Position numbers and translations under genes: made by a program. The notes below the pieces were generated by a model that was not told the origin of the DNA, searched no databases, and worked only from the letters and a program-made list of their open reading frames with translations. From an uncultured Chloroflexota bacterium (GTDB lineage Bacteria; Chloroflexota; Anaerolineae; Caldilineales; Caldilineaceae), in contig CAIOHJ010000003.1 of NCBI GenBank assembly GCA_903858085.1, positions 1-28,050 on the forward strand: 28,050 bases of DNA, written 5' to 3'. Of the stretch, positions 15,115-25,398 are shown piece by piece; the first letter of the stretch is position 1; each line of letters starts with the position of its first letter.

Positions 15115-16307
15115 CGAACCACTCCTCGACCCGCACGCCCAAATGTCACTTTGCCCAACAGAGCAGGGCGCAGCGCACCCGTACAGGCCGGCACATTTCC
15201 CGGCACCCCGTGCACACAGAGATAGGCCAACAGCGCGAACGTCAACGCCTCTTTGGCGTCCCCTGCAAACCCCAGCGCAGCATGGGGGATCACTGCGACC
15301 TCACGCCCCAGCCCGGCTGTCAGCCGGGAGCGGAGTTCTGCCATCAAAACTGGGTTGTGAAAGCCGCCGCCAGAGACCACCACCTCTGCCAGCGGGCCGG
15401 GTGCAAAACGCACGTATGCGTCGGCAATGCTGGCCGCGGTCAACGCCGTGATCGTGGCCACAACATCCGCCGCCGGCCGCCCAGAGGCTTCCTCCCACAT
15501 CTGCTGAGCCAACCCCGCCGTGAACAATTCTCGCCCGGTCGTTTTGGGGGGACACCGCCTGTAATATGGGTGAGCCAGCCATCGTTCGAGCAGATCCGAC
15601 TGCACCGCTCCCTGTGCTGCCAGTTCGCCGTCACGGTCGTAGACGAGACGCCCGTCGCTGACAAGCTGGGCAGCCCAGTCGATCAGCACATTGCCCGGCC
15701 CTGTGTCAAAGGCCAGCGGCTCTGCTGCCCCCCCCAGCGGCGGCAAAAACGTGACGTTGCCGATGCCCCCAATGTTCTGGACCGCCCGCCATCCCCCCAG
15801 AGCCGACGGCGGGCGCAGCAACAGCCAGTCAAAAATGCTCACCAGCGGCGCACCCTGCCCCCCCGCCGCAACATCTGCCACCCGAAAATCCCCCACCGTC
15901 GTGACCCCGGTGCGCGCGGCAATCACCGCAGGCTCCCCAATCTGCAGCGTGCTGGTCACCCGCCCGCCCGCTGCAACGTCGTGCCAGAGGGTCTGGCCAT
16001 GGCTGCCCACCAGATCGATCTGCGCCAGCGCCAACCCAGCCTTGGCCACAACCTGGCAGAGCGCGTCGGCAAAGGTCTCCCCCAGGCTGAAGTTGGCCTG
16101 GCAGATCTGGGCCAGGGTCGCACGGCCGGCAAACAGCTCGAAGATCGTCCTGCGCTGGGCTTCTGGCCAGGCAACCGTGTCAAAAGCCAGCGGCACGACC
16201 GCCAGCCCACCGCCTTGCCCGATCTCGGACGGCATACCCGTGATCTCGGCGATCGCTACGTCGATTCCATCGGCCGATGTGCCGCTCATCAACCCTGCAA
16301 CACGCAT
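15111..16307 (-). CDS. anmK: Anhydro-N-acetylmuramic acid kinase AnmK
   Basis: Opens and phosphorylates 1,6-anhydro-MurNAc from peptidoglycan turnover to give MurNAc-6-phosphate. It is 398 aa, slightly longer than the E. coli enzyme. Family motifs in order are GLMSGTSADGID (5-16), GSHGQTLWH, QIGEPAVIA, GDFRVADVAAGGQGAPL, QNIGGIGN, FDTGPGN, SGGGFHN and DAKEALTFALLAY. The 1,6-anhydro sugar binding Asp is in the ADVAAGGQGAP block. ATG 16307 lies 36 bases after the upstream dehydrogenase, and the stop overlaps the downstream kinase as ATGA. In many bacteria the next step is MurNAc-6-P etherase (MurQ). No murQ is present in this window, so MurNAc-6-P is either handled elsewhere or used differently. 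Confidence 0.95.
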   Translation of the reverse strand: MRVAGLMSGTSADGIDVAIAEITGMPSEIGQGGGLAVVPLAFDTVAWPEAQRRTIFELFAGRATLAQICQANFSLGETFADALCQVVAKAGLALAQIDLVGSHGQTLWHDVAAGGRVTSTLQIGEPAVIAARTGVTTVGDFRVADVAAGGQGAPLVSIFDWLLLRPPSALGGWRAVQNIGGIGNVTFLPPLGGAAEPLAFDTGPGNVLIDWAAQLVSDGRLVYDRDGELAAQGAVQSDLLERWLAHPYYRRCPPKTTGRELFTAGLAQQMWEEASGRPAADVVATITALTAASIADAYVRFAPGPLAEVVVSGGGFHNPVLMAELRSRLTAGLGREVAVIPHAALGFAGDAKEALTFALLAYLCVHGVPGNVPACTGALRPALLGKVTFGRAGRGVVR

Positions 16308-16343
16308 GCCTGTTCGTCCGCTTCTCTCGCAGCAGCGCCCTGG

Positions 16344-17675
16344 CTACCGCAGCTGCCGGGCCAGCTCCTCAGCCCGCGCCCGGTAGCTCGCCATTTGAAT
16401 CATTTCTCCGCTCAGCCGCGCATCCTCGGCAGCAAAAGCCAGCAGATGGCTCTCCAGCGACACACGGGCCGTCGTCAGCGGCTCGAGCTCCCCACGCAGC
16501 ACACGCACAAAATCGTGCAGGATCCCCTCGTCGCCGCCGCCATGCCCGGTCGGGCTGGGGGGAATCGTGATGCGTTCGGTCTGCGCACCGTACAGGCTGA
16601 TCTCGATCTCGTCCGGGTCGACCCGCGCCCGCAGGGTCCCCTTGGTGCCGTCGTAGCGCATGGTCCGCCGCTCTTCGTACGAATGGCCGTGCATGACCAG
16701 CGTCACCGACGCGCCGCTCTCCAGCTCCATCAGAACGCTCTGGTGGTCGACCACGTCGTTGTCACACCGGTAGACACACCGGCCATACGGGCCTGTCTCG
16801 ATCGCCTGGCGCCGGCCCGCCCGGCTGACATCGTTGGCAAGGATGCTGAAGGGCCAGCCTTCGGGCGCTTCGGGGTCCTTGCCCGCAGCGACCAGCCGCT
16901 GGCGAGTGCCCGGAAAGGTGCGCTCGTAGTCCAGATAGATGCCGATCGCTGAAAAAGGGCACGCGGCCTCGACCGGGCAGCCGTCGGTGCAGCGCAGCGG
17001 GATCTCGGGTCCGACGCTCTCCGACCGGTAGTGCATCAGCGAGCCAACCGACGCCAGGCGCTTGACAGGCTGGTCGAGGTTCCAGACCAGCACGTCGAGG
17101 TCGTGGCAGCACTTGGCCAGGATCATCGGGCTGGAGAGCCCTTTGTTGCGCCAGTTGCCGCGCACAAAGCTGTGGGCCATGTGCCAGTAGGCCACATTCT
17201 CGCGGTGCTCGACCGTGACCAGATCGCCGATCGTTCCAGCCTCCAACACCGCATGCAATGTGCGCCAGAAGGGCGCATAGCGCAGCACATGGCAGATCTG
17301 CAGCACGCGGCCGGTCCGCTCCGCTGCCTGCACAAGCTGTACCGACCCTTCGAGCGTATGCGCCATCGGTTTTTCCAGCAGCACAGCGTAGCCAGCCTCC
17401 ATCGCTGCGATCGCTGGTTCGACATGCATCTGGTCCTGTGTGGCCACGATCGCGCCGTCCGCCAGTTGGCCAGCCGCCATCATCTCCTCCCAGGAGACAA
17501 AACAGCGGCTGTCGTCGATGTCATGCAGCTCCGCCAGCCGCTCTCGACGGAGCGGGTCAGGGTCTGCCACCCCGACAATGCGCGCCTCTTCGGGGTGGCG
17601 CAGCGCATAGGAAGCATAGGCCGTGCCCCCTCGCGCGCCAGCACCGACCACAACCAGTTCAACAGGGTTTGCCAT
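16344..17675 (-). CDS. Gfo/Idh/MocA oxidoreductase, Cys-rich long form
   Basis: An NAD(P)-dependent dehydrogenase or isomerase of sugars or cyclitols; the substrate is not known. It is 443 aa from ATG 17675 (a TTG further upstream is less likely). The Rossmann loop is VGAGARGG (10-17), EKPM (101-104) holds the conserved Lys, and KCCHDLD (188-194) holds the catalytic-site His/Asp. An insertion after about residue 225 carries Cys229, Cys233 and Cys239 (RCTDGCPVEAACPF). Further on, GRCVYRCDNDVVDHQ adds two more Cys, so a metal site is possible. This long Cys-containing form is a recurrent but uncharacterised subfamily. It lies 87 bases after the next dehydrogenase and 36 before anmK, so an amino or anhydro sugar is a plausible substrate. 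Confidence 0.88.
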   Translation of the reverse strand: MANPVELVVVGAGARGGTAYASYALRHPEEARIVGVADPDPLRRERLAELHDIDDSRCFVSWEEMMAAGQLADGAIVATQDQMHVEPAIAAMEAGYAVLLEKPMAHTLEGSVQLVQAAERTGRVLQICHVLRYAPFWRTLHAVLEAGTIGDLVTVEHRENVAYWHMAHSFVRGNWRNKGLSSPMILAKCCHDLDVLVWNLDQPVKRLASVGSLMHYRSESVGPEIPLRCTDGCPVEAACPFSAIGIYLDYERTFPGTRQRLVAAGKDPEAPEGWPFSILANDVSRAGRRQAIETGPYGRCVYRCDNDVVDHQSVLMELESGASVTLVMHGHSYEERRTMRYDGTKGTLRARVDPDEIEISLYGAQTERITIPPSPTGHGGGDEGILHDFVRVLRGELEPLTTARVSLESHLLAFAAEDARLSGEMIQMASYRARAEELARQLR

Positions 17676-17762
17676 TCTCTCCCTCGATTTTTTGTCGTTT
17701 CCCAATCTTCAAAGTTGCCGCCAGCCCGGCAGCAGGAGGACACCCGCCCGAAGAGGCGCTCC

Positions 17763-18770
17763 CTACACCATTTTTTCTACCTGCACCGGCTGGCCGCTGG
17801 CCGACGATGCGTAGGCAGCCAGCGCCACCGCCAGCGCCGCCAGCCCGTCGGCGCCAGAGATCGAAGGCTCACGCCCGCTGCGCACCATGTCGACGAAATC
17901 AACCATCAGCCCACGATCCATGTCGCTGCCAAACCCGGCCCACGCTGTCCGGCCGGCAGCGTCCGATGCCAGGGTGATGTATTGGTGCAGCGTGTCGGCG
18001 TGGACAGCGCCCCGCTCGCCCAAAATCTCAAGCTTGACATCCCCCCAGATCAGATAGCTTTTGGGCCGCGACCAACTGGTGTCGAGCGTGCCGTAGATGC
18101 CGTTGCTCAGTGTAAACGAGAGCAGCCCGACATCGTCGATGCCCAGACCGGGATGCAGCAGGCTGTCGCCGATCTCGGCGTAGACCTCGGTGACCTCGAC
18201 ACCCCAGAGCCAGCGCAGCACGTCGATCACATGCACCGTATGGTCCAGCACGGCGCCGCCCCCCGCCAGCGCCGGGTCGACAAACCAGCCGCCGGGCATC
18301 GACCCGTGGTTGGTGCAGTTGACCGTCCAGACCTCTCCCAGCAGGCCAGCGTCCAGCTGCTGCTTGAGCTCGACCACTGCCGGTGCAAACCGTACCGGAA
18401 AAGCAATCTGCAGCCGGGTTTGTGTGTCGGCACAGCGCTGGATCATCGCACGGGCGTCGGCGGCTGTGGTGGCAATCGGCTTCTCACACAGGATCGCCCC
18501 CACACGGCCGGCGGCCTCTTCGACCAGCGGCCGATGGTAGCAATTCTCGCTGCAGACCACGACCGCATCCAGCCCTGCAGCCAGCAGCGCTTCGGCGCTG
18601 GCAAAGTGAGGCACGGCCAGCCGGCTGGCCCACTGTGCGGCCAGCTCGGGGCTGCGATCCCACATCCCCACCACCTCCACCCCGGCCATCGCCAACAGAT
18701 TCTGGGCGTAGCTGACCGAATGCATGTGGGCAACCCCCAGAAAACCGACCCGAACCGTCTGACTGTTCAT
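17763..18770 (-). CDS. Gfo/Idh/MocA oxidoreductase with GVAHMH nucleotide loop
   Basis: A probable NAD(P)-dependent sugar or inositol-type dehydrogenase, 335 aa. ATG 18770 has a strong ribosome-binding site (GGAGGGT). The usual GxGxxG loop is replaced by FLGVAHMHS (10-18), seen in a subset of the family with His at the loop. EKPI (96-99) has the conserved Lys. The C-terminal domain contains GGGAVLDHTVHVIDVLRW, with the active-site Asp/His. No signal peptide. It starts 4 bases after the stop of the upstream dehydrogenase, so these two are one transcriptional unit. The sequence differs clearly from both neighbours, so the three are not recent duplicates. Substrate is unknown. Confidence 0.88.
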   Translation of the reverse strand: MNSQTVRVGFLGVAHMHSVSYAQNLLAMAGVEVVGMWDRSPELAAQWASRLAVPHFASAEALLAAGLDAVVVCSENCYHRPLVEEAAGRVGAILCEKPIATTAADARAMIQRCADTQTRLQIAFPVRFAPAVVELKQQLDAGLLGEVWTVNCTNHGSMPGGWFVDPALAGGGAVLDHTVHVIDVLRWLWGVEVTEVYAEIGDSLLHPGLGIDDVGLLSFTLSNGIYGTLDTSWSRPKSYLIWGDVKLEILGERGAVHADTLHQYITLASDAAGRTAWAGFGSDMDRGLMVDFVDMVRSGREPSISGADGLAALAVALAAYASSASGQPVQVEKMV

Positions 18771-18774
18771 GGTT

Positions 18775-19785
18775 TTACCCTCCAAATTCCTGCATGGCAA
18801 CCGGCTTGCCGGCGCGCATCGATTCAATGGCAGCCAGCGCCACCCGCACGGCCTCCAAGCCATCTCGCGCCGTGACCAGCGGCGCTGCTCGACCTTCGAT
18901 GACCTCTACAAAATGGGCCAGCTCGGCGTAGTAGGGCTCGTCCACCGCCGCGGTCGGGTTGCTTCCGCTGCGTCGGTAGCCCTGCACCTCGTCGTAGAGC
19001 TCCACCAGCAGCGGGGGACGGTCCTGCGAATCCCACTCGGCCAGCCCCTGGTCGCCGGCGATCTCGACCCGCGTGGTGAAGGTCGTGCGCGGGTGCGACC
19101 AGCTGGCCTCGATGTGGCCGATCGCCCCGGAGACAAACCGCAGCGTGATCAGCGCATGGTCCTGGAACGGTCTTCCCGAAAAGGTCAGCCCGCGCGCAAA
19201 GACCCGCTCGACCTCCCCACAGCACCAGCGCGCAAAATCGATGTCATGCACCGCCACGTCGAGCACCACCCCGCCGCTCTGGTTGAAATCCGCGTAGTAG
19301 GGCGCAGAGAAATCACGGCCTGGCCGCGGAAAGCTGCCGCAGCGAGCGCTGCGGTAGACCATCGGTCTGCCGAGGGTGCCGGCGTCGATCGCTTGCTTCA
19401 CCCGTTTGTACATTGGGAAAAAACGCACAACCTGGGCTGGAAAAAGCGGCACCCCTTGCCGCTCACAGTACTCCACCATCTCGACCGCGTCGGCCAGATG
19501 GCGCGCCAGCGGTTTTTCACAGACGATCGCCCTGCCCGCCGCCGCAGCCGCCAACACATTGGCCTTGTGTGCAGTGCCTGGGGTGCAGATGTCGACCAGA
19601 TCCACCGCAGCCAGGAGTGCATCGAGCGATCCAAACACCTGGCCGCCGTAACGCTGCGCCGCCCGCTCCGCCGCTTCCTTTGCCAGATCGTAGTAGCCGA
19701 CCAGTTCCACGCCCGGCATCTGATGCCAGGCTGACAAATGGACACCGGCGATCGCGCCAGTGCCTATCACTCCGATTCGCAGCAT
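18775..19785 (-). CDS. Gfo/Idh/MocA oxidoreductase, canonical form
   Basis: An NAD(P)-dependent oxidoreductase, 336 aa. The canonical cofactor loop is GVIGTGAIAG (5-14), EKPL (90-93) has the conserved Lys, and GGVVLDVAVHDIDFARW carries the catalytic-domain Asp/His pair. The start is ATG 19785, with AAGGGGAGG just upstream. The open frame continues upstream across the MFS gene, but that part is an out-of-frame shadow. It lies 77 bases after the MFS stop and 4 bases before the next dehydrogenase. Members of this family act on myo-inositol, glucose, glucose-fructose, N-acetyl sugars and 1,6-anhydro sugars. Nothing in the sequence fixes the choice here. Confidence 0.9.
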   Translation of the reverse strand: MLRIGVIGTGAIAGVHLSAWHQMPGVELVGYYDLAKEAAERAAQRYGGQVFGSLDALLAAVDLVDICTPGTAHKANVLAAAAAGRAIVCEKPLARHLADAVEMVEYCERQGVPLFPAQVVRFFPMYKRVKQAIDAGTLGRPMVYRSARCGSFPRPGRDFSAPYYADFNQSGGVVLDVAVHDIDFARWCCGEVERVFARGLTFSGRPFQDHALITLRFVSGAIGHIEASWSHPRTTFTTRVEIAGDQGLAEWDSQDRPPLLVELYDEVQGYRRSGSNPTAAVDEPYYAELAHFVEVIEGRAAPLVTARDGLEAVRVALAAIESMRAGKPVAMQEFGG

Positions 19786-19824
19786 AGACCTCCCCTTTTC
19801 TTTGCGTTGAATTGTCGTCGGTTG

Positions 19825-19857
19825 CCGCCGACACTGGCCGCCGACACTGGCCGCCGA
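19825..19857. repeat. Short direct repeat, 13-bp unit, about 2.5 copies
   Basis: ccgccgacactgg occurs at 19825-19837 and 19838-19850, with a partial third copy (ccgccga) at 19851-19857. It lies in the 77-base gap between the MFS and dehydrogenase genes. On the minus strand the gap also contains a GTCGG/CCGAC potential stem. Function is unknown; it may be replication slippage. Confidence 0.6.
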
Positions 19858-19862
19858 TCCAC

Positions 19863-21038
19863 TTATGGGGTCGAAGCGTGTCCAGCCAGATGCAGATTCC
19901 CCTGCCGCCGCAGCAGCCAAAAACACCCCGTGCCGCAGACCGCCAGCCCGGCACAGACCCATAGCAGCACATGAAAGCCTGCAAGCTGCACCAACATGCC
20001 GCCGAGCAGGTTGCCGGCCAGCTGCCCGACGCTGCCCGCCGTATAGAAGAGCGCGCTGTTGCTGCTGCGCTGCTCCTGCCCGCCCGCTTCCGCCGCATAG
20101 GTCATCGCCGCAGAGGTGTAGCTCCCAAAACCAAAGCCGCGCACGATCTGTACGCCCAGCAAAGCGGGCAAGCTGGCAGAGAGCCACAGATAGCCGAATT
20201 GAACCAGCACGATCCCGGCGCCCCCCGCCGCCAACACCGTCGCCCGCCCCACCACATCCGACAGCGCCCCCCCCAAAAACATCGCTGGCATCTCGATCAA
20301 CGCAGCCAACGACCAGAGCGAGCTGATCGCTGTCTTGCTGTAGCCCTGGCTGGCCATGTAGTTGGGCCACATCGACGTCGAAGCCACATGGGCCATGGTC
20401 CACAGCACGCACCCCGTCAAAAACAGCAGGGGCAGCCCCAGACGCGGGCGGCCCTGGACCACAGCCCTGCTGCTGACACTCCCCCGCTCCGGCGTGACAT
20501 CCTGCAACAGCAGCGCTGTCACTGCAGCCGCAAACAAAAGGCCACTGCAGACCTGGTACATGGTGGCAAGCCCCAATGCATCCGCCAGCCGCCCCCCCAC
20601 CAGCGCGCCGGCGGCAAAGGCCAGCGAACCCAGCCCGCGCGAAAACCCCATTTTGCGCCCTTTGCGCTCTGACCGCTCCAGCGTGTCCCCCATCAACGTC
20701 AGCCCCAGTGTCGAAGTCCCGGCCATACAGAGGGCATCCAACAGCCGCGCCGGCCAGGCGGCGAACACCCCGGTTGCACGGCTCAGCCACCAGTAGGCAC
20801 AGCCCACCCCCACGAGCGCGACAATATAGAGCAGCTTGCGCCGCTGCAGACGATCCGCCAACCAGCCCCAGGCCGGGCTGCCAGCCAACGTCACCAGAAT
20901 CGTACTGGTCAGAATCAGGGAAATCAGCGCAAAGTCCGCGCCCAGTTCCTGCAGATAAAGTGTCAAAAGGGGCAAGTTGAAGCCCATGGCCGCAAAGAGC
21001 AGGAGGTTGACCAGCGTCAAAACTCGGTAGTTGTTCAT
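19863..21038 (-). CDS. Major facilitator superfamily transporter
   Basis: A secondary transporter, 391 aa from ATG 21038, with the 12-helix MFS pattern in two halves. The motif-A-like loop between helices 2 and 3 is GWLADRLQRRKLL (residues 57-70 region), and the loop of the second half is GGALSDVVGRATVL. The N-terminus starts directly before helix 1 (MNNYRVLTLVNLLLFAAMGF), supporting this start. The longer frame from 21083 would translate a 12-bp hairpin instead. No Shine-Dalgarno sequence is visible, and the hairpin at 21048-21077 ends 10 bases before the ATG. Substrate is unknown. Context (Opp system upstream, sugar dehydrogenases and amino-sugar kinases downstream) suggests a sugar, amino-sugar or muropeptide, but drug efflux cannot be excluded. 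Confidence 0.88.
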   Translation of the reverse strand: MNNYRVLTLVNLLLFAAMGFNLPLLTLYLQELGADFALISLILTSTILVTLAGSPAWGWLADRLQRRKLLYIVALVGVGCAYWWLSRATGVFAAWPARLLDALCMAGTSTLGLTLMGDTLERSERKGRKMGFSRGLGSLAFAAGALVGGRLADALGLATMYQVCSGLLFAAAVTALLLQDVTPERGSVSSRAVVQGRPRLGLPLLFLTGCVLWTMAHVASTSMWPNYMASQGYSKTAISSLWSLAALIEMPAMFLGGALSDVVGRATVLAAGGAGIVLVQFGYLWLSASLPALLGVQIVRGFGFGSYTSAAMTYAAEAGGQEQRSSNSALFYTAGSVGQLAGNLLGGMLVQLAGFHVLLWVCAGLAVCGTGCFWLLRRQGNLHLAGHASTP

Positions 21039-21047
21039 ATACGGAAT

Positions 21048-21125
21048 ATGGAGCCGGTGCAGACACACCGGCTCCATGCTCACAATCTTTCAGCTTTATG
21101 GCTGAGCCCGCCTGGGCAGGCTCAG
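21048..21125 (-). promoter_or_regulatory. Two tandem perfect/near-perfect hairpins between binding-protein and MFS genes
   Basis: Hairpin 1: 21102-21112 (ctgagcccgcc) pairs with 21115-21125 (ggcaggctcag), 11 bp with one wobble. Hairpin 2: 21048-21059 (atggagccggtg) pairs perfectly with 21066-21077 (caccggctccat), 12 bp, 6-base loop. Neither has a T tract. They fill the 96 bases between the binding-protein stop and the MFS start. They may stabilise the upstream mRNA 3' end or reduce expression of the downstream gene, as is common after binding-protein genes. Confidence 0.75.
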
Positions 21126-21134
21126 ACGCGAAAA

Positions 21135-22934
<1,800 letters not shown>

Positions 22935-23045
22935 GCAATCTCTCCTTGACTCTGAACAACAAAAAAGAACCAATCCTGACAACAAAGACCGACAATCTGG
23001 GGAAAACTGGCGTACATCTGGGACGGCGTGCGCTCCTTTCCAGCG

Positions 23046-23228
23046 TTACCGCTGACCGAGGCGGATGGCAATGCCAAGCGCCACCATGAACACAAGCGCT
23101 ATGGAGACCGTAAACCCTGTGATCACCTGTTCGGCACTGCCTGGCTGCACGACAAAGAGCAGGGGCACCCCTCCCACCAGCAGCAGGCTGCCGATCAGCA
23201 GCCCTGCACGGGCAATCTCAGGATTCAT
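23046..23228 (-). CDS. Small two-helix membrane protein in the Opp operon
   Basis: A 60-residue protein with two hydrophobic segments (about 8-27 and 36-55) joined by a short polar turn (QPGSAEQ) and ending in basic residues (RLGQR). It begins 3 bases after the stop of the upstream ATPase and lies inside the transporter unit, which supports it being real although no clear Shine-Dalgarno sequence is seen (coupled re-initiation would suffice). No known family was recognised. A role as an accessory subunit of the ABC transporter is inference from position alone. Confidence 0.6.
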   Translation of the reverse strand: MNPEIARAGLLIGSLLLVGGVPLLFVVQPGSAEQVITGFTVSIALVFMVALGIAIRLGQR

Positions 23229-23231
23229 CGG

Positions 23232-24227
23232 TTAAACCAACAAAGACACAGCGTCCTGCTTGCGCACCGGACAGGCCACCCGCCCCCCCACTTCGACCGG
23301 CTCCAGCGCCGGTACGGTGCGGTCACACTGCCCAGGGAGCATGTAAGGACAGCGCGGGTGAAAAGAACAGCCCGGCGGCAACGCCAGCAGGCTCGGAATC
23401 TCGGCCCCACGCAGTTCGATCTGCCGTTTGTGCTGCGCCAGTGCCGGGTCCGCCTCAGGCACCGCAGACAACAACGCCTGGGTGTAGGGATGGCGCGGGT
23501 CGGTGATCAGCCGCTGGGTCGGCCCATCTTCGACGATTCGCCCCAGATACATCACCGTGATCCGCCCTTCCCAGGCAAAGTATTTGGCCAGCGCCAGGTC
23601 ATGGGTGATAAAAAGAAAGGTGACGTCAAATTCACGCTTGAGCCGCGCCAGCATCGTCAAGATACTGACCCGGATCGAAACATCTACCATCGAGACAGCC
23701 TCGTCGGCGACGATAAATTTGGGGTCCACCGTCAGCGCACGGGCAACAGCCACCCGCTGGCGCTGGCCGCCGCTCAACTGGTGCGGATACTTGGCGATCA
23801 CATCGCTCGCTGGCGTCAGATCGACGATCTCCAACAGCTCCAACACCCGCGCCTCCGCTGCCGCCGAATTTTTGACCTTGCGGTGGCGCAACAACGGCGC
23901 CGTCAGGATCTGACGGATCGTCTGGGTCGGATTCAAAGAAGAATAGGGGTCCTGGTGGATGATCTGGACCGTCTGGCGATAGCGCTGGTAGGCCTTTCTG
24001 TCCAGCTGGCGAATGTTTCTGCCCTCAAAGAGCACTTCTCCCGCCGTCGCCTCCAACAGCCCAGCCACCATGCGGCCGGTCGTGCTTTTGCCGCAACCAC
24101 TTTCGCCGACCAGACAGACGGTCTCCCCCGGTTCGATCGCAAACGAGATTGCGTCGACTGCCGTCACTGTCTCACGCCCTTTGCCAAACTGTCTGGTCAG
24201 GTTGCGCACTTCCAGGATCGGGGCCAT
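23232..24227 (-). CDS. Oligopeptide/dipeptide-type ABC transporter ATPase (OppF/DppF-like)
   Basis: One of two ATPases energising the importer, 331 aa. Walker A is GESGCGKST (41-49). The Q-loop (IIHQDPYSSLNP), signature LSGGQRQRV and H-loop ITHD follow. Walker B reads FIVADEAVSMVD, with Ala where most relatives have Pro (DEPVSALD); the catalytic Glu is kept. The C-terminal Opp/Dpp extension has the conserved Cys/His/Pro pattern GCSFHPRCPYMLPGQC. ATG 24227 overlaps the upstream ATPase stop by one base (TGATG). The TTG one codon earlier is not needed. It is followed 3 bases later by the small membrane protein gene. Confidence 0.94.
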   Translation of the reverse strand: MAPILEVRNLTRQFGKGRETVTAVDAISFAIEPGETVCLVGESGCGKSTTGRMVAGLLEATAGEVLFEGRNIRQLDRKAYQRYRQTVQIIHQDPYSSLNPTQTIRQILTAPLLRHRKVKNSAAAEARVLELLEIVDLTPASDVIAKYPHQLSGGQRQRVAVARALTVDPKFIVADEAVSMVDVSIRVSILTMLARLKREFDVTFLFITHDLALAKYFAWEGRITVMYLGRIVEDGPTQRLITDPRHPYTQALLSAVPEADPALAQHKRQIELRGAEIPSLLALPPGCSFHPRCPYMLPGQCDRTVPALEPVEVGGRVACPVRKQDAVSLLV

Positions 24228-25330
24228 CAAGAACCCTCCACTTCGCTGCCAATTCCATCGAGCACGTTGAGCGCCCCACGGTGCAGCGGGTTGCGCTGCA
24301 GCTCCGCCTGCACCTCCCGCCAGTTCCAGCAGGCGGCACTGTGTTCGGCCCCCACCTGCTCCAGCTCCGGTTCCTCCTGCTGGCAGCGCTCGGTCGCAAA
24401 CGTACAGCGCGGGTGAAACTTGCAGCCGCCGGGCAATTTGACCAGGTCAGGCGGAGAGCCAGGGATCGAAAAGAGCTGCTCAAAGCCTCCGGTCACAGTC
24501 GGCACCGCCCGGATCAGCCCCAACGTGTACGGGTGACGAGGGCGGTAAAAAATGTCGTCCGATGTGCCCAGCTCAACAATCCGGCCCGCATACATCGTCG
24601 CCACCCGGTCGGCCAGCTCGGCGGCGATCGCCAGGTCGTGCGAGATGAAAATCATCGTAAAGTGCTCTTCTTGTTTGAGCTGACGCAGCAGTTTGATGAT
24701 CGTGCGCTGGGTGATGATGTCGAGGGCCGTCGTGGGCTCGTCCAGAATCAACACCTGTGGGTTGAGCAAGAGCGCAAGGGCGAGCAAGACCCGCTGCCGC
24801 ATGCCGCCGCTCAGCTCGTGTGGGTAGGCGTCGATCACCCGCTTGGGGTCCAGCTGGACAAACTCGAGCAGTTCGACCAGCCGACGGCGGATCGCCGGTT
24901 TGTCGTGCCACCCATGGGCCTGGGCAGTGTCCAACGCTTGCGCCCACACCTTGAGCACAGGGTTGAAGGCGTTCAGCGCCGCCTGAAAGACCATCGCACA
25001 GTCGCTCCAACGAAAGGCACGCATCTCGCTGCGCGACAGTTTGAGCACATCCACCTCGCGGTCGTTGCGGCGATAGGTGATCACCCCAGGCTCGATTCGA
25101 GCAGTTTCGGGCAGCAGACGCACAATCGCCAGCCCCAGGGTCGATTTTCCCGAGCCGCTCTCCCCGATCAAGGCCAGACTTTCGCCCGCATGCAGGTCGA
25201 CCGACACATTGCGCACAGCCTGAACTTTGCCGCGGCGGGTCGCATAGGAAACATGGACGTTCTGCAGCGACAAGGGCGGCTTGTCAGGATGCCGGTCGTT
25301 TGCCGGCCGGCCCACAGTGCTTTGCACCAT
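24227..25330 (-). CDS. Oligopeptide/dipeptide-type ABC transporter ATPase (OppD/DppD-like)
   Basis: The second ATPase of the importer, 367 aa from ATG 25330, which has GAAGGA 8 bases upstream. Walker A is GESGSGKST (56-64). The Q-loop is VFQAALNAFNPV, the signature ELSGGMRQRV, Walker B VLILDEPTTALD and the H-loop ISHD. The C-terminal extension GCKFHPRCTFATERC matches the Opp/Dpp ATPase family. It shares the cassette layout of its partner but is clearly distinct, as expected for a heterodimeric OppD/OppF pair. It lies 68 bases downstream of the oppC-type permease, across a short hairpin, and overlaps the next gene by one base. Confidence 0.95.
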   Translation of the reverse strand: MVQSTVGRPANDRHPDKPPLSLQNVHVSYATRRGKVQAVRNVSVDLHAGESLALIGESGSGKSTLGLAIVRLLPETARIEPGVITYRRNDREVDVLKLSRSEMRAFRWSDCAMVFQAALNAFNPVLKVWAQALDTAQAHGWHDKPAIRRRLVELLEFVQLDPKRVIDAYPHELSGGMRQRVLLALALLLNPQVLILDEPTTALDIITQRTIIKLLRQLKQEEHFTMIFISHDLAIAAELADRVATMYAGRIVELGTSDDIFYRPRHPYTLGLIRAVPTVTGGFEQLFSIPGSPPDLVKLPGGCKFHPRCTFATERCQQEEPELEQVGAEHSAACWNWREVQAELQRNPLHRGALNVLDGIGSEVEGS

Positions 25331-25369
25331 ACACACGGTCCTTCGTTTGGGTCTGAGTGGCACCGACCT

Positions 25370-25392
25370 GTGCCGCCCCGCAGGAGCGGCAC
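25370..25392 (-). other. Intercistronic hairpin between permease and ATPase genes
   Basis: GTGCCGC (25370-25376) and GCGGCAC (25386-25392) form a perfect 7-bp stem with a 9-base loop in the 68-base gap. No T tract, so it is not a terminator. It may influence mRNA processing, or it may be chance in GC-rich DNA. Confidence 0.45.
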
Positions 25393-25398
25393 GCACCC

